Positions 56,329-64,000 of a DNA stretch of 64,000 bases are shown here, in pieces. The DNA lies in the NCBI GenBank assembly GCA_016794585.1, contig JAEUJM010000043.1, positions 118,847 through 182,846 of the forward strand, read 5' to 3'. Position 1 is the first letter of the stretch; every line of letters starts with the position of its first letter. The notes beneath the pieces were generated by a model. The model had not been told where the DNA came from. It ran no database searches and saw only the letters and a list, made by a program, of their open reading frames with translations. Source of the DNA: Acidimicrobiales bacterium. Lineage in GTDB: Bacteria > Actinomycetota > Acidimicrobiia > Acidimicrobiales > DATDAH01. Made by a program: the position numbers and the translations under genes.

Positions 56329-57051
56329 CTAGGACGGTGCGACGGCGCCCGGCAGCGCATCGACCCAGGACGGGGCGGGGCGGCCCCCTCGCGCCGCGAC
56401 GAAGAAGGGCGGCGTGAGGTAGGGGTCGGCGTGGTCCAGCGAGACGTACTCGATGACGTACGCCCACCGCAGGCGATCGCTGACGTTGGGCAGGGTGGCG
56501 TGGACGGTGTGGGACGAGAACACCACGACGTCGCCCACCTCGGCGGGGATGCACACGGCACCGTCGGTGGGCTCGAGGACCCGCACGACGCCGTCGTCGT
56601 TGGCGTGGGTCCAGGTGCGCAGATGGCTGCCCGGGATGAGCCAGAGGCCGCCGTTGTCGGCGTCGGCGGCGCTGAGGCCGACCCAGACCTGGAGGTGCTC
56701 GAAGCCCACCTGGCTGTAGCCGTTGTCCTGGTGGAACGGGAACAAGGGGGCGCCGGGGCCCTTGGCCACGGCCTGGTCCCACCGGATCCAGACGTCGGGC
56801 CCGAGCCGGGGGCACACGAGGTCGAGCAGCACCGGCTGGGTCACCCACGCCTGGAGGTCGGCGCTGCAGGGCAGCAGGTTGCTGGCGAAGCGCATGGCGC
56901 CGTTGTTCAGCTGGTCGTGGTGCGGGTTGACCGCGTCGGCGGCCTCGATCATGGCGACGACCCGGGCCATCTCCGCCTCGTCGAACACCTTGCGGTGGAC
57001 GGCGAAGCCGTCGGCGGCCAGCGTGGCGGCGTCGAAGTCGATCACACCCAT
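56329..57051 (-). CDS. Phytanoyl-CoA dioxygenase (PhyH)-family protein
   Basis: 240 aa. Fe(II)/2-oxoglutarate dioxygenase fold with H107-x-D109 (F-P-F-H-Q-D-N-G-Y) and a distal His in F-S-S-H-T-V-H-A-T-L; L-I-P-G-S-H precedes it as in PhyH proteins. Hydroxylates an unknown small molecule. TAACGT (57061-57066) is 9 nt upstream of the ATG, so a promoter for this gene and the AKR is plausible. Confidence 0.87.
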   Translation of the reverse strand: MGVIDFDAATLAADGFAVHRKVFDEAEMARVVAMIEAADAVNPHHDQLNNGAMRFASNLLPCSADLQAWVTQPVLLDLVCPRLGPDVWIRWDQAVAKGPGAPLFPFHQDNGYSQVGFEHLQVWVGLSAADADNGGLWLIPGSHLRTWTHANDDGVVRVLEPTDGAVCIPAEVGDVVVFSSHTVHATLPNVSDRLRWAYVIEYVSLDHADPYLTPPFFVAARGGRPAPSWVDALPGAVAPS

Positions 57052-57067
57052 CGACCCACGACGTTAG

Positions 57068-57472
57068 TCACTCGGCCGTGCGGGCCCCGCCGGCGTCGGG
57101 CTCCCAGGCGACCCGGGGGACGTCGTTCCAGAGCCGCTCCAGCTCGTAGTAGTCGCGCTCCTCGTCGAGGAAGACGTGCACCACGAAGTCGCCGTAGTCC
57201 ATGAGCACCCACCGCAGGCTGTCGAGGCCCTCGATGCGCAGCGGTCGGGGCCCGCCGGCGGCCGCGACCGCCTCTTCGATCTCCTCGGCGATGGTCTTCA
57301 CCTGCCGGCTGTTGGCACCGCTGGTGATGACGAACCAGCCCGTGATCGACAACACGTCGGACACGTCGAGCACGAGGGTGCGCGCGCCCAGCTTGGCGTC
57401 GGCGGCGCGGGCCGCGGCCACGACCCAGTCGAGCGCGGTGGTGGACGTCTTGGTCGGGGGTGGATCAGCCAG
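57068..57472 (-). CDS. rsfS: Ribosomal silencing factor RsfS, apparent CTG start
   Basis: 134 aa if started at CTG 57472, 117 aa from GTG 57421. The family core is clear: L-V-L-D-V-S-D-V-L-S-I-T-G-W-F-V-I-T-S-G-A-N-S-R-Q-V, W-V-L-M-D-Y-G-D-F-V-V-H-V-F and Y-Y-E-L-E-R-L-W. The longer form restores the first helix (A-L-D-W-V-V-A-A-A-R-A-A). GGAGG lies 6 nt before the CTG, whereas no SD precedes the GTG. It blocks subunit joining by binding L14. It overlaps the LCP gene by 8 bp, the usual nadD-LCP-rsfS order. Confidence 0.88.
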   Translation of the reverse strand: MADPPPTKTSTTALDWVVAAARAADAKLGARTLVLDVSDVLSITGWFVITSGANSRQVKTIAEEIEEAVAAAGGPRPLRIEGLDSLRWVLMDYGDFVVHVFLDEERDYYELERLWNDVPRVAWEPDAGGARTAE

Positions 57473-58928
57473 TGGGGGCCTCCGTCGGCGGGGTGATCTC
57501 CGGCGCCACCCCGAACGGGACCGTGGTGGTCACCGCGAACGGGTCGACCGGCAAGGTGGTGGCGGGCGCCCCGAGAGGCGCGGTGGTCGTCGTGGCCGCC
57601 GCCGAGGCGCCGGGCGCATTCTCGAGCTCGAAGTCGCTCCCGATGATCACGGTGACGTCCACGTTGTCGGTGACGTTCTCCCGCAGCACCAGGCGTCCGA
57701 CGCCCAGGGCGTCGACGAGGCGCTGCGCCTGGTCGCGCTCCGCGGGGTCGTAGTACTGGACCACGGTCTGCTCGCGCCCGAAGTTCTCGGCGTTGCCCAC
57801 GATGGCGATCTCCGCGCCGGCGGGCACGATGATGCGGGCCGCCTCGATCGCCAGGCCCTCGGTGCCGGTGCCGTCGAGCACACGGGACCGCAGGCGCCCG
57901 ACGCCTACGGGAAGCGGGATGGTCTCGGCCACGAGCGCATCGACCGCCACCTGGTCCGGCTGGTAGAGGTTGGAGTCGGTGGCACCCACCCCGGGGATCC
58001 CGATGGGGGTGACCGGGAGCGTGTTGAAGGTGGCGTCACCCTTCGAGAGGTCGCGGACGAACCGGCCCAGGCCGCTGTCGGTCTCGCCCGGGACGGCGTT
58101 GGGGTCGGTCGACACCTTCACCGCCGCCAACCAGGCCGTCCAGAAGGCCTGCTGGCGCTCCAGACGGGTGAGGTCGTTCTCCTCGAGCCCCCGCGAGTTC
58201 ACGAACAGGCCGATCTGCTCCGGCGGCACCGGGATCGGGCCCTGCGCGAACGTGACCTGCCCCCCGAAGGCATCGGTGGTCACCAGCTCGACCGGGTTGT
58301 CGATGGTGAGCGGGCCCAGCGGAGCCACGAGGCTGGCCCACTGCGCGTTGTTCAGGATCTCGACGTCCTCCTGGGCCGCCGCCACGAGGAGCGTCTCGAC
58401 CCGCTGCTCGAGGCCGGTCTGGCCGGCACCCTGGTAGATCTCGTTCATGGGCGCCTGCCCCGTCTCGGTGAAGGGCAGCTCGAGCACCGTGCCGGCCGGG
58501 AAGAAGGTGAGGTTGCCGCCCCCGCTGTTCTTCAGCGAGAGCATGGTGACCCCGGTGATCGTGCCGGCGTCGTCGGTCTGGGTCACGAGCATCGTCGGGG
58601 TGGGATCGACCGCGGCCTCGTAGCCCTCGGCCCGGGGATCGGTCTCGACGTTCAGCTCGCGACCGGCGTTGCTGCGACCGACCGCCTTGATGCCGACGAC
58701 GGTGAGCACCGGGATCGCGAGGATGAGGACGACCCAGGTGCCGATGAACGCGTAACGCAGGACGGGGTGGGCCCGGCGACGGGACGGTTCGGCGTCGGGA
58801 GCCGGGTCGGACGGCCCCTCGACCGACGGGGGCCCGTCGCTCCCGTCGGATGCGGCCTCGCGCTCCCGGCGGCGACGGGCACGTTCGCCCGTCCCGGCCG
58901 GGGGCAGGACCATGGGCTCATGGCTCAT
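57465..58928 (-). CDS. LCP (LytR-CpsA-Psr) protein with LytR C-terminal domain
   Basis: 487 aa from the ATG at 58928. Basic cytoplasmic N-terminus (R-A-R-R-R-R-E-R-E), one membrane span (about 58-80), an LCP-like extracellular domain and a C-terminal LytR_C domain (V-L-D-G-T-G-T-E-G-L-A ... V-G-N-A-E-N-F). LCP enzymes attach glycopolymers to peptidoglycan. The canonical Arg/Asp-rich LCP motifs are hard to spot, so catalytic status is uncertain. It ends in a Thr/Ala/Pro-rich tail. Lies between nadD (13 bp) and rsfS. Confidence 0.78.
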   Translation of the reverse strand: MSHEPMVLPPAGTGERARRRREREAASDGSDGPPSVEGPSDPAPDAEPSRRRAHPVLRYAFIGTWVVLILAIPVLTVVGIKAVGRSNAGRELNVETDPRAEGYEAAVDPTPTMLVTQTDDAGTITGVTMLSLKNSGGGNLTFFPAGTVLELPFTETGQAPMNEIYQGAGQTGLEQRVETLLVAAAQEDVEILNNAQWASLVAPLGPLTIDNPVELVTTDAFGGQVTFAQGPIPVPPEQIGLFVNSRGLEENDLTRLERQQAFWTAWLAAVKVSTDPNAVPGETDSGLGRFVRDLSKGDATFNTLPVTPIGIPGVGATDSNLYQPDQVAVDALVAETIPLPVGVGRLRSRVLDGTGTEGLAIEAARIIVPAGAEIAIVGNAENFGREQTVVQYYDPAERDQAQRLVDALGVGRLVLRENVTDNVDVTVIIGSDFELENAPGASAAATTTTAPLGAPATTLPVDPFAVTTTVPFGVAPEITPPTEAPTG

Positions 58929-58941
58929 CGGTCCCGCTCGC

Positions 58942-59538
58942 TCATCGGTCGTCACGATAGAGGCCGAGGCGCTCGATGCCCGAAACGACCGGGGCCGGGA
59001 CCAGGTAGTCGAGGGGACGACCGTCCACGACACGGTCGCGGAGATCGGTCGACGAGATCTCGAGCCGAGGGACCTCGACGCGCTCGACGTCCCAGCCCCG
59101 CGGAGGGCCCCAGGAGCCACCGGGTCGGTCGACCACGGCGATGACGGCCCGCTGGCGCACCTCGTCCACGCGCTCCCACGTCGGGAGCCCGGCCGCGGCG
59201 TCGCTGCCGACGATGACGTAGAGCTCGCGGGAAGGGTCCTCCTCGAACAGCTCACGCACGGTGTCGGCCGTGTACGACGGCCCACCCCGCCGGATCTCGA
59301 GGTCACACACCTCGACGCCCTCGACATCGCCCACGGCGAGGCGCACCAGCTCGAGGCGCACCGAGGCCGGGCTCACCACCCGCTCCCCCACCTTCTGCCA
59401 CGGCACGTTGGCCACGACCAGGAGCACCACGTCGAGGCCGAGGTCGTGGCGGGCGTTGACCGCCGCCGCGAGGTGCCCGACGTGAGGCGGATCGAAGGTC
59501 CCCCCGAACAACCCGATGCGCTCGCCCCTGCCGGTCAC
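58942..59538 (-). CDS. nadD: Nicotinate-nucleotide adenylyltransferase
   Basis: 198 aa, GTG at 59538. G-L-F-G-G-T-F-D-P-P-H-V-G-H is the nucleotidyltransferase signature and E-I-S-S-T-D-L-R-D-R the C-terminal I-S-S-T motif. It converts nicotinate mononucleotide to deamido-NAD. TACACT (59545-59550) is 6 nt before the start and no SD is present, so the nadD-LCP-rsfS run probably starts with a leaderless mRNA. Confidence 0.95.
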   Translation of the reverse strand: MTGRGERIGLFGGTFDPPHVGHLAAAVNARHDLGLDVVLLVVANVPWQKVGERVVSPASVRLELVRLAVGDVEGVEVCDLEIRRGGPSYTADTVRELFEEDPSRELYVIVGSDAAAGLPTWERVDEVRQRAVIAVVDRPGGSWGPPRGWDVERVEVPRLEISSTDLRDRVVDGRPLDYLVPAPVVSGIERLGLYRDDR

Positions 59539-59544
59539 CGACGC

Positions 59545-59550
59545 AGTGTA
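59545..59550 (-). promoter_or_regulatory. -10 hexamer of a likely leaderless promoter for nadD
   Basis: TACACT on the minus strand, 6 nt before the GTG at 59538. Confidence 0.5.
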
Positions 59551-59561
59551 CGAGGGGGCGA

Positions 59562-61778
59562 TCAGGGCGCTCCGTCGGCCCCGAGGACACGCGACCAGTC
59601 GACGAGGGACTCGCCCCAGGGGGTCGGGGTGAACTCCTCCGCCGAGTTGGCGATGACGAGGGACCCGGTGCAGGTGTCCGGCGGGACCGTCGTCCGATCG
59701 GCGAGCAGCGCGCACGGCGGCCCGGCATCCGGGAAGGTCAGGCGGAACGCCGAGTCGGCGCCGCCGTAGGGCGAGGACGCGCCGATCACGTTGTTGCGGT
59801 ACCTCGGGGTCGGGCCCACGATGAAGTTGGTGCTGGCCGCGTCCGGGTACGTGCGCTCGAGGTAGTCCATCAGTGCGACCACGTCGGCGCCGGCCTGGCT
59901 CCACGAGCGGAGCGACACGAACTGACCGACCATCGCTACGAGGACGATGACGGCGGCGACCGCGATCGTCGTCACCGGCACGCGCCGCCACAGGAAGACG
60001 CCGAGTCCCGTGAGCATCATCGCCGCGCCCACCGAGGACACCGCGTAGAGCCGGTCGTTGAAGCCGAGCACCCCGGTGGTGGCGGTGAAGGACACGAACA
60101 GGCCCAGCCCGAGGACGCCGACGCCGGCGACGACCAGCGAGGGGCCGGCGCCGCGGGCTCGATCGCCCCGCACCCACCACACGAGGCAGACGACGACGCC
60201 CGCTGCGGCCAACGCCCCCACCGCGGCGAACAACAGGTCGGGGGTGTCGAGACTGCCGAAGAGGCCGATGCCGAAGTGCCCGGACCACAGGGTCGAGGGG
60301 CTGGGCATGCGCCACTCCAGCGGGTACACGGGGTGGGCCCGGGACCACGCCGTGGCCGCCACCACGGGGACGAGCGTGCCCGCCCGGGTGAGCAGCGTGA
60401 TGGGCGTCCTGGGAGCCGGCGCACCGCCCCGGAGCGGCGCCAGCGGCGTGGCCACCAGCGCCACCGATGCGAAGGCCACGGGGACCGCGAGCTCGTAGCA
60501 GAGGATCGACGCGGCGAAGGCGAGACCGGCGAGGAGCCAGCGTCCGTCGGTGAAGGCCCACAGCCCGAGCAGGAAGAGGAGCGCCCCGACGGCGATCTGG
60601 CTCGTCCCGGACCAGACCGTCATCGACTGGTGGATCGGGAGCAGCACCCAGACCGAGGTGGTCACGAGCGCGAGGGTCCGATCGAAGAACCTGGCCAGCA
60701 CGGTGTACAGGACGAGGACGACGCCAACGTTGATGGCCGTGAGCACGAGGAATTGGACGAGCGGATGCGGCCCGACCACCCCGTGCAGGAGCGTGAAGGT
60801 CAACCACGCCCCAGGGCGGGCGTTGACGAGGTCCTGACCGGACGGGACCGACGACCAGGTCCCGGCCGTTGCCCGCTGGAACTCCAGGCTCCAGTCGTCG
60901 AGCACGAAGTTCACCCCCAGGGCGATGTACAGGCCGGCCCGGGCCAGCACGAGGCCCACGAGAAGCACGACTGCGGGCCGGCGCCGCTCGGCCCAACCGG
61001 CCCGGAGGTCGCCGCCGTCACGACGGGAGAGGCGCAGCGTGGGCACCGAGCCGGTGAGCGAGGCCGGAAGGGGACGGACCAGCAGGTACTCGCGGGCCGC
61101 GGCGATGATCAGGCCCGCCACGAGGCCGAGCAGCAGTCCCTTGGCAGCGGCGCTCCACGGCCGGGGGGCCACGGCGTCGCCGGCGTCGGTGGGCCCGAGC
61201 GTGACGACGGCGGTGTCGCCCACCGCCGCCTGACCGGCCTGGTAATCGGCGAGAAGCGCCTGCTGGTCGGCCAGGTCCGCCGACACGTCCTCGCCTGCCG
61301 CCTGGCGCGCGTTCAGGTCGTCAATTCGCGCCTGGGTGAACGTCACCGCGCTCTCGGCCAGGCCGGTGGCCGTCTCCTCGCGCACGGCCAGGTAGGTGTT
61401 CGCGGCCGTGTTGGCGACCGCCTCGGCGTAGGGGCCGCTGATCGAGCGGCCGACGAACGCGATCGTGTCGTCGGACACCTGCTCGACCGCGAGCGAATGA
61501 TCGAAGGCGATCTGGGCGTCAGCCCTCCCGAGGACGGCGGCGCTCTCGACCAACCGGACCTCGCGCCCGATGGCCTGCGCATCGTCGGCGGGGGCGTCGG
61601 GCGCCCCGAAGCGCTGGTCGAGCGAGACCGGGTCCACCTGCACCTCGACCCTCGACTCGTAGGTCTTGGGCAGCAGCGCCGAGGCCGTCCCGAACAGCGC
61701 CGCTCCTGCAACGGTGGCCGCCACGATCACCCACGCCTGGCGGCGGAGCGCGCCGACGAGGGTCCGGGAGGCGGGCAC
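59562..61778 (-). CDS. Wzz-like domain fused to a polytopic membrane domain
   Basis: 738 aa, GTG at 61778. Residues about 1-220 are a Wzz chain-length-like domain: first span near 14-35, Y-E-S-R-V-E-V-Q-V-D-P, coiled coil with R-I-D-D-L-N-A-R-Q-A, P-R-P-W-S-A-A-A-K-G-L-L-L-G-L-V-A-G-L closing span. Residues about 260-640 have ten or so spans with the N-F-V-L-D-D-W-S loop seen in GT-C-type membrane glycosyltransferases. The last 90 residues are extracellular with a Cys pair (P-C-A-L; T-C-T-G). Role in cell-surface glycan assembly is inferred. Confidence 0.7.
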   Translation of the reverse strand: MPASRTLVGALRRQAWVIVAATVAGAALFGTASALLPKTYESRVEVQVDPVSLDQRFGAPDAPADDAQAIGREVRLVESAAVLGRADAQIAFDHSLAVEQVSDDTIAFVGRSISGPYAEAVANTAANTYLAVREETATGLAESAVTFTQARIDDLNARQAAGEDVSADLADQQALLADYQAGQAAVGDTAVVTLGPTDAGDAVAPRPWSAAAKGLLLGLVAGLIIAAAREYLLVRPLPASLTGSVPTLRLSRRDGGDLRAGWAERRRPAVVLLVGLVLARAGLYIALGVNFVLDDWSLEFQRATAGTWSSVPSGQDLVNARPGAWLTFTLLHGVVGPHPLVQFLVLTAINVGVVLVLYTVLARFFDRTLALVTTSVWVLLPIHQSMTVWSGTSQIAVGALLFLLGLWAFTDGRWLLAGLAFAASILCYELAVPVAFASVALVATPLAPLRGGAPAPRTPITLLTRAGTLVPVVAATAWSRAHPVYPLEWRMPSPSTLWSGHFGIGLFGSLDTPDLLFAAVGALAAAGVVVCLVWWVRGDRARGAGPSLVVAGVGVLGLGLFVSFTATTGVLGFNDRLYAVSSVGAAMMLTGLGVFLWRRVPVTTIAVAAVIVLVAMVGQFVSLRSWSQAGADVVALMDYLERTYPDAASTNFIVGPTPRYRNNVIGASSPYGGADSAFRLTFPDAGPPCALLADRTTVPPDTCTGSLVIANSAEEFTPTPWGESLVDWSRVLGADGAP

Positions 61779-61786
61779 GGGCCGAG

Positions 61787-61792
61787 AGTGTA
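61787..61792 (-). promoter_or_regulatory. -10 hexamer for the Wzz-fusion gene
   Basis: TACACT on the minus strand, 8 nt before the GTG at 61778; likely leaderless. Confidence 0.45.
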
Positions 61793-61926
61793 GGGGTCGC
61801 GCCTCACCCGACCCGTCGAGGGTACTTGTGGCCGTCGTGGAAATGTGTCATTCTGGTTACGAAGGTGTTCGCCCGCACCCTCCCTCGCCCCCTGTTCCAC
61901 GCCTCGGCGACCCCGTCGGCGGCCGG

Positions 61927-61942
61927 AGTGACCGATGTCACT
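61927..61942. promoter_or_regulatory. CRP/GlxR-like palindromic operator
   Basis: AGTGAC-CGAT-GTCACT is a perfect 16-bp inverted repeat containing GTGA-N6-TCAC, the core of CRP/FNR-family sites. It lies 157 bp before the sigma gene start and 148 bp before the divergent gene. Confidence 0.5.
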
Positions 61943-62040
61943 TCACCCCCCGGAACAGGCGGGAAAACACGGTGGTTGCAGGGTGAACTCGACCGGAACG
62001 CCGTCGTGTGGCCCGGTTGCCCCCGAAAATGTCTGCAACT

Positions 62041-62067
62041 GGGAATCACAGGGCAGTAATTCTCGTT
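62041..62067 (+). promoter_or_regulatory. Putative SigR/SigH-type promoter of the group-2 sigma gene
   Basis: GGGAAT (62041-62046), 18-bp spacer, GTT (62065-62067). Start expected near 62074, giving a leader of about 26 nt with AAGG 4 nt before the ATG. Same pattern as upstream of the thioredoxin gene. Confidence 0.7.
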
Positions 62068-62099
62068 AAGAGAGCTGAACTTCCCGTGGAAAAGGTGTC

Positions 62100-62930
62100 A
62101 TGAGCGATTCAGTAGGCCAGTACCTCAACGAGATCGGCTTGGTGCCGCTGCTCACCGCCCAGGAGGAGCGCGAGCTCTCCCAGGTGATCGAGAAGGGCGC
62201 CGAGGCACGCGTGCGGATCGCCGACGGCGAGTCCGGCATCGAGCTCGACCGTGCCGTGCGCGCCGCCGAGCGGGCGAAGGACCGGTTCATCCGGGCCAAC
62301 CTCCGCCTCGTGGTGTCGGTCGCCCGTCGCTACCCGCTCCCCCCGAGCATGGAGCTGCTCGACCTGGTCCAGGAGGGCAACCTCGGCCTCGAGCACGCCG
62401 TCGACAAGTTCGACTGGCGCAAGGGCTTCAAGTTCTCCACCTACGCCACCTTCTGGATCCGCCAGGCCATCGGCCGGGCCCTCGACCAGAAGGCGAGCCT
62501 GGTGCGCCTGCCGGGCGACCGCTCGGCCAGCCTGCGGGCCGCGCTGCGCCAGGTCGCGGGCGACGGGGACGAGCTCGACGACGAGCACGCTCGCCTGCAC
62601 CGCCTCACCACCCCCACCTCGCTCGACCGGACCATCGGCGACGACGACAGCAACGAACTCGTCGACCTGCTCCCCGACTCGACGCCGGGCCCCGAGCAGG
62701 AGGTCCTCGACCGCGCCGAGCAGCAGATGGTCACCGACCTGTTGAGCGTCCTGGACACGCGGGCCCGGTACGCCGTCGAGCAGCGCTTCGGCCTGCACGA
62801 CGGGCGTAAGCGCAGCTACCGAGAGGTGGGCGAGGAGCTCGGCGTCACCGCCGAGGCCGCCCGCCGCCTGGTGAAGCGTGCGGTCAGCACCGTGCGCGAC
62901 CAGGCCGCCGCCACCACCGACGCCGCCTAG
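62100..62930 (+). CDS. Group-2-like sigma-70 factor (SigB/HrdD type)
   Basis: 276 aa. Lacks region 1.1; begins with region 1.2 ([15 protein letters not shown]). Region 2 reads [12 protein letters not shown] and [20 protein letters not shown], close to the primary factor, so -10 recognition should be similar. Region 3 is short and region 4 diverges ([22 protein letters not shown]), replacing the usual R-E-R-I-R-Q-I-E. Likely a stress or stationary-phase alternative to RpoD. Confidence 0.9.
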   Translation: MSDSVGQYLNEIGLVPLLTAQEERELSQVIEKGAEARVRIADGESGIELDRAVRAAERAKDRFIRANLRLVVSVARRYPLPPSMELLDLVQEGNLGLEHAVDKFDWRKGFKFSTYATFWIRQAIGRALDQKASLVRLPGDRSASLRAALRQVAGDGDELDDEHARLHRLTTPTSLDRTIGDDDSNELVDLLPDSTPGPEQEVLDRAEQQMVTDLLSVLDTRARYAVEQRFGLHDGRKRSYREVGEELGVTAEAARRLVKRAVSTVRDQAAATTDAA

Positions 62931-63000
62931 GCCGGACCACCAGCGGGCAACTCCCCCAAACCGCTTGTCGGTGGGGGACGCGACCCGCGATCCTTTGCTC

Positions 63001-64000
63001 GTGGCCTCCACTTCCTGGACCCCGTCGTCCTGGCGCGACCGCCCTGCCGGCCAGCAGCCCGACTGGCCGGACGCCGGCGCGTTCGACCAGGCCGTCAAGA
63101 CCATCGCCACCCTGCCCCCGCTCGTGTTCGCGGGCGAGGCCCGCGAGCTCACCCGCAGCCTGGCCCAGGTGAGCGCGGGCGAGGCCTTCCTGCTCCAGGC
63201 GGGCGACTGCGCCGAGTCCTTCGACGCCTTCTCCGCAGACGCCATCCGGGACAAGCTGCGGGTGATCCTCCAGATGGCCGTCGTGCTCACGTACTCGTCG
63301 GGCGTCCCCACGGTGAAGGTCGGGCGGATCGCCGGGCAGTTCGCCAAGCCGCGGTCGTCACCCGTCGAGAAGGTCGAGGCGGTGGAGCTGCCGTCGTTCC
63401 GCGGTGACATCGTCAACTCGATCGGGTTCACGGCCGCAGCCCGCACGCCGGATCCCGAGCGCCTCGTGCAGGCGTACCACCAGTCGGCGTCGACGCTGAA
63501 CCTGCTCCGGGCCTTCACCAAGGGCGGGTTCGCCGACCTCGGCCAGGTGCACGGGTGGAACCAGGAGTTCGTGGCCAGCAGCAACGAGGGCCGCCGCTAC
63601 GAGCAGCTCGCCTCCGAGATCGACCGCGCCCTGCGCTTCATGAAGGCCTGCGGGGTCGACACCTCCTCGCAGCCCGACCTCCAACAGGTCGACTTCTACA
63701 CCAGCCACGAGGCGCTGATCCTCGGCTACGAAGAGGCGCTCACCCGTCGAGACTCGCTCACAGGCGACTGGTACGACTGCTCGGCCCACATGCTCTGGGT
63801 GGGCGAGCGGACGCGTGAGCCCGAGGGCGCCCACCTCGAGTTCCTCTCCGGGGTGCACAACCCCGTCGGAGCCAAGGTCGGCCCCTCCGTCACCCCCGAC
63901 GAGGTGCTGGCGCTGTGTGAGCGCCTCAACCCCGACCGCATCCCGGGTCGCCTGACCCTCATCAGCCGCATGGGCGCCCCGCGTATCGAGGCAGGGCTGC
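63001..64000 (+). CDS. Class II DAHP synthase (truncated by window end)
   Basis: First 333 residues of a protein expected to be about 450 aa. [15 protein letters not shown] is the class II (plant-type/AroG) N-terminus, then [26 protein letters not shown] and [10 protein letters not shown]. It joins PEP and erythrose 4-phosphate in the first step of the shikimate pathway. GTG at 63001; TTGTCG (62965), 18 bp, GATCCT (62989-62994) lies 6 nt upstream as a possible leaderless promoter. Confidence 0.95.
   Translation, partial: MASTSWTPSSWRDRPAGQQPDWPDAGAFDQAVKTIATLPPLVFAGEARELTRSLAQVSAGEAFLLQAGDCAESFDAFSADAIRDKLRVILQMAVVLTYSSGVPTVKVGRIAGQFAKPRSSPVEKVEAVELPSFRGDIVNSIGFTAAARTPDPERLVQAYHQSASTLNLLRAFTKGGFADLGQVHGWNQEFVASSNEGRRYEQLASEIDRALRFMKACGVDTSSQPDLQQVDFYTSHEALILGYEEALTRRDSLTGDWYDCSAHMLWVGERTREPEGAHLEFLSGVHNPVGAKVGPSVTPDEVLALCERLNPDRIPGRLTLISRMGAPRIEAGL

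Larger units (their letters stand above)
61779..62099. other. Divergent intergenic region, 321 bp
   Basis: No gene. It holds the leftward -10 hexamer (61787), a CRP-type palindrome (61927-61942) and the SigR-type promoter of the sigma gene (62042-62067). It is visibly less GC-rich than coding sequence, especially from 61960 to 62099. Confidence 0.6.

Overview
The window is a high-GC actinobacterial chromosome segment, judged by eye at about 70% G+C. It is densely packed with housekeeping genes in an order typical of Actinobacteria: glyS-dnaG-rpoD, uppS-recO, era-ybeY-phoH, hemW-hrcA-dnaJ-rsmE, lepA-rpsT-holA, comEA-comEC, leuS, and nadD-LCP-rsfS. A BldD homologue, [12 protein letters not shown] type membrane proteins, an F420-type luciferase-like oxidoreductase and fused branched-chain ABC transporters suggest the class Acidimicrobiia (Iamia/Ilumatobacter-like). 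That placement is an inference from gene content; no rRNA is present to confirm it.

Layout. 1-3.5 kb: sulfatase, alpha/beta hydrolase, lipoprotein and YggT protein. 3.56-6.99 kb: a small decayed integrative element inserted in the tRNA-Ile2(CAU) gene. It has 49-bp direct repeats at its ends, paired GTTTGCA arm-type repeats, two excisionase-like genes and two tandem membrane-anchored paralogues, but no recognisable integrase. 7-16 kb: tRNA-Asn, an HTH protein, then the leftward glyS-methyltransferase-ppdK-dnaG-rpoD block. 16-19 kb: four low-complexity membrane proteins (RDD, RDD, TM2, DUF4190-like) around a perfect 20-bp bidirectional terminator hairpin. 19-31 kb: uppS-recO, dinG, and the long leftward block hrcA-dnaJ-rsmE-bldD-hemW-HTH-phoH-ybeY-corC-era. 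31-37 kb: a Wzc-like Wzz/BY-kinase, photolyase, lepA and rpsT. 37-43 kb: competence genes comEA/comEC, a FolP2-like protein, holA and a thioredoxin-domain protein. 43-52 kb: an APH-like kinase, a PAC2 protein and a complete branched-chain-type ABC importer in only three genes, one an MFS-ATPase-ATPase fusion and one a permease-permease fusion. 52-62 kb: luciferase-like oxidoreductase, leuS, tRNA-Ala, AKR, PhyH-like dioxygenase, rsfS, LCP protein, nadD and a Wzz-polytopic membrane fusion. 62-64 kb: a group-2-like sigma factor and a class II DAHP synthase cut by the window end.

Two regulatory patterns stand out. First, about a dozen genes carry a TANNNT -10 hexamer only 6-9 nt before the start codon, as expected for leaderless mRNAs. 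Second, the thioredoxin gene and the group-2 sigma gene both have GGGAAT-N18-GTT upstream. This is the promoter pattern of SigR/SigH-type ECF sigma factors and suggests a thiol-oxidative-stress regulon feeding into a second primary-like sigma factor. The most novel structures are the integrase-less element, the MFS-LivF-LivG fusion and the Wzz-polytopic fusion.
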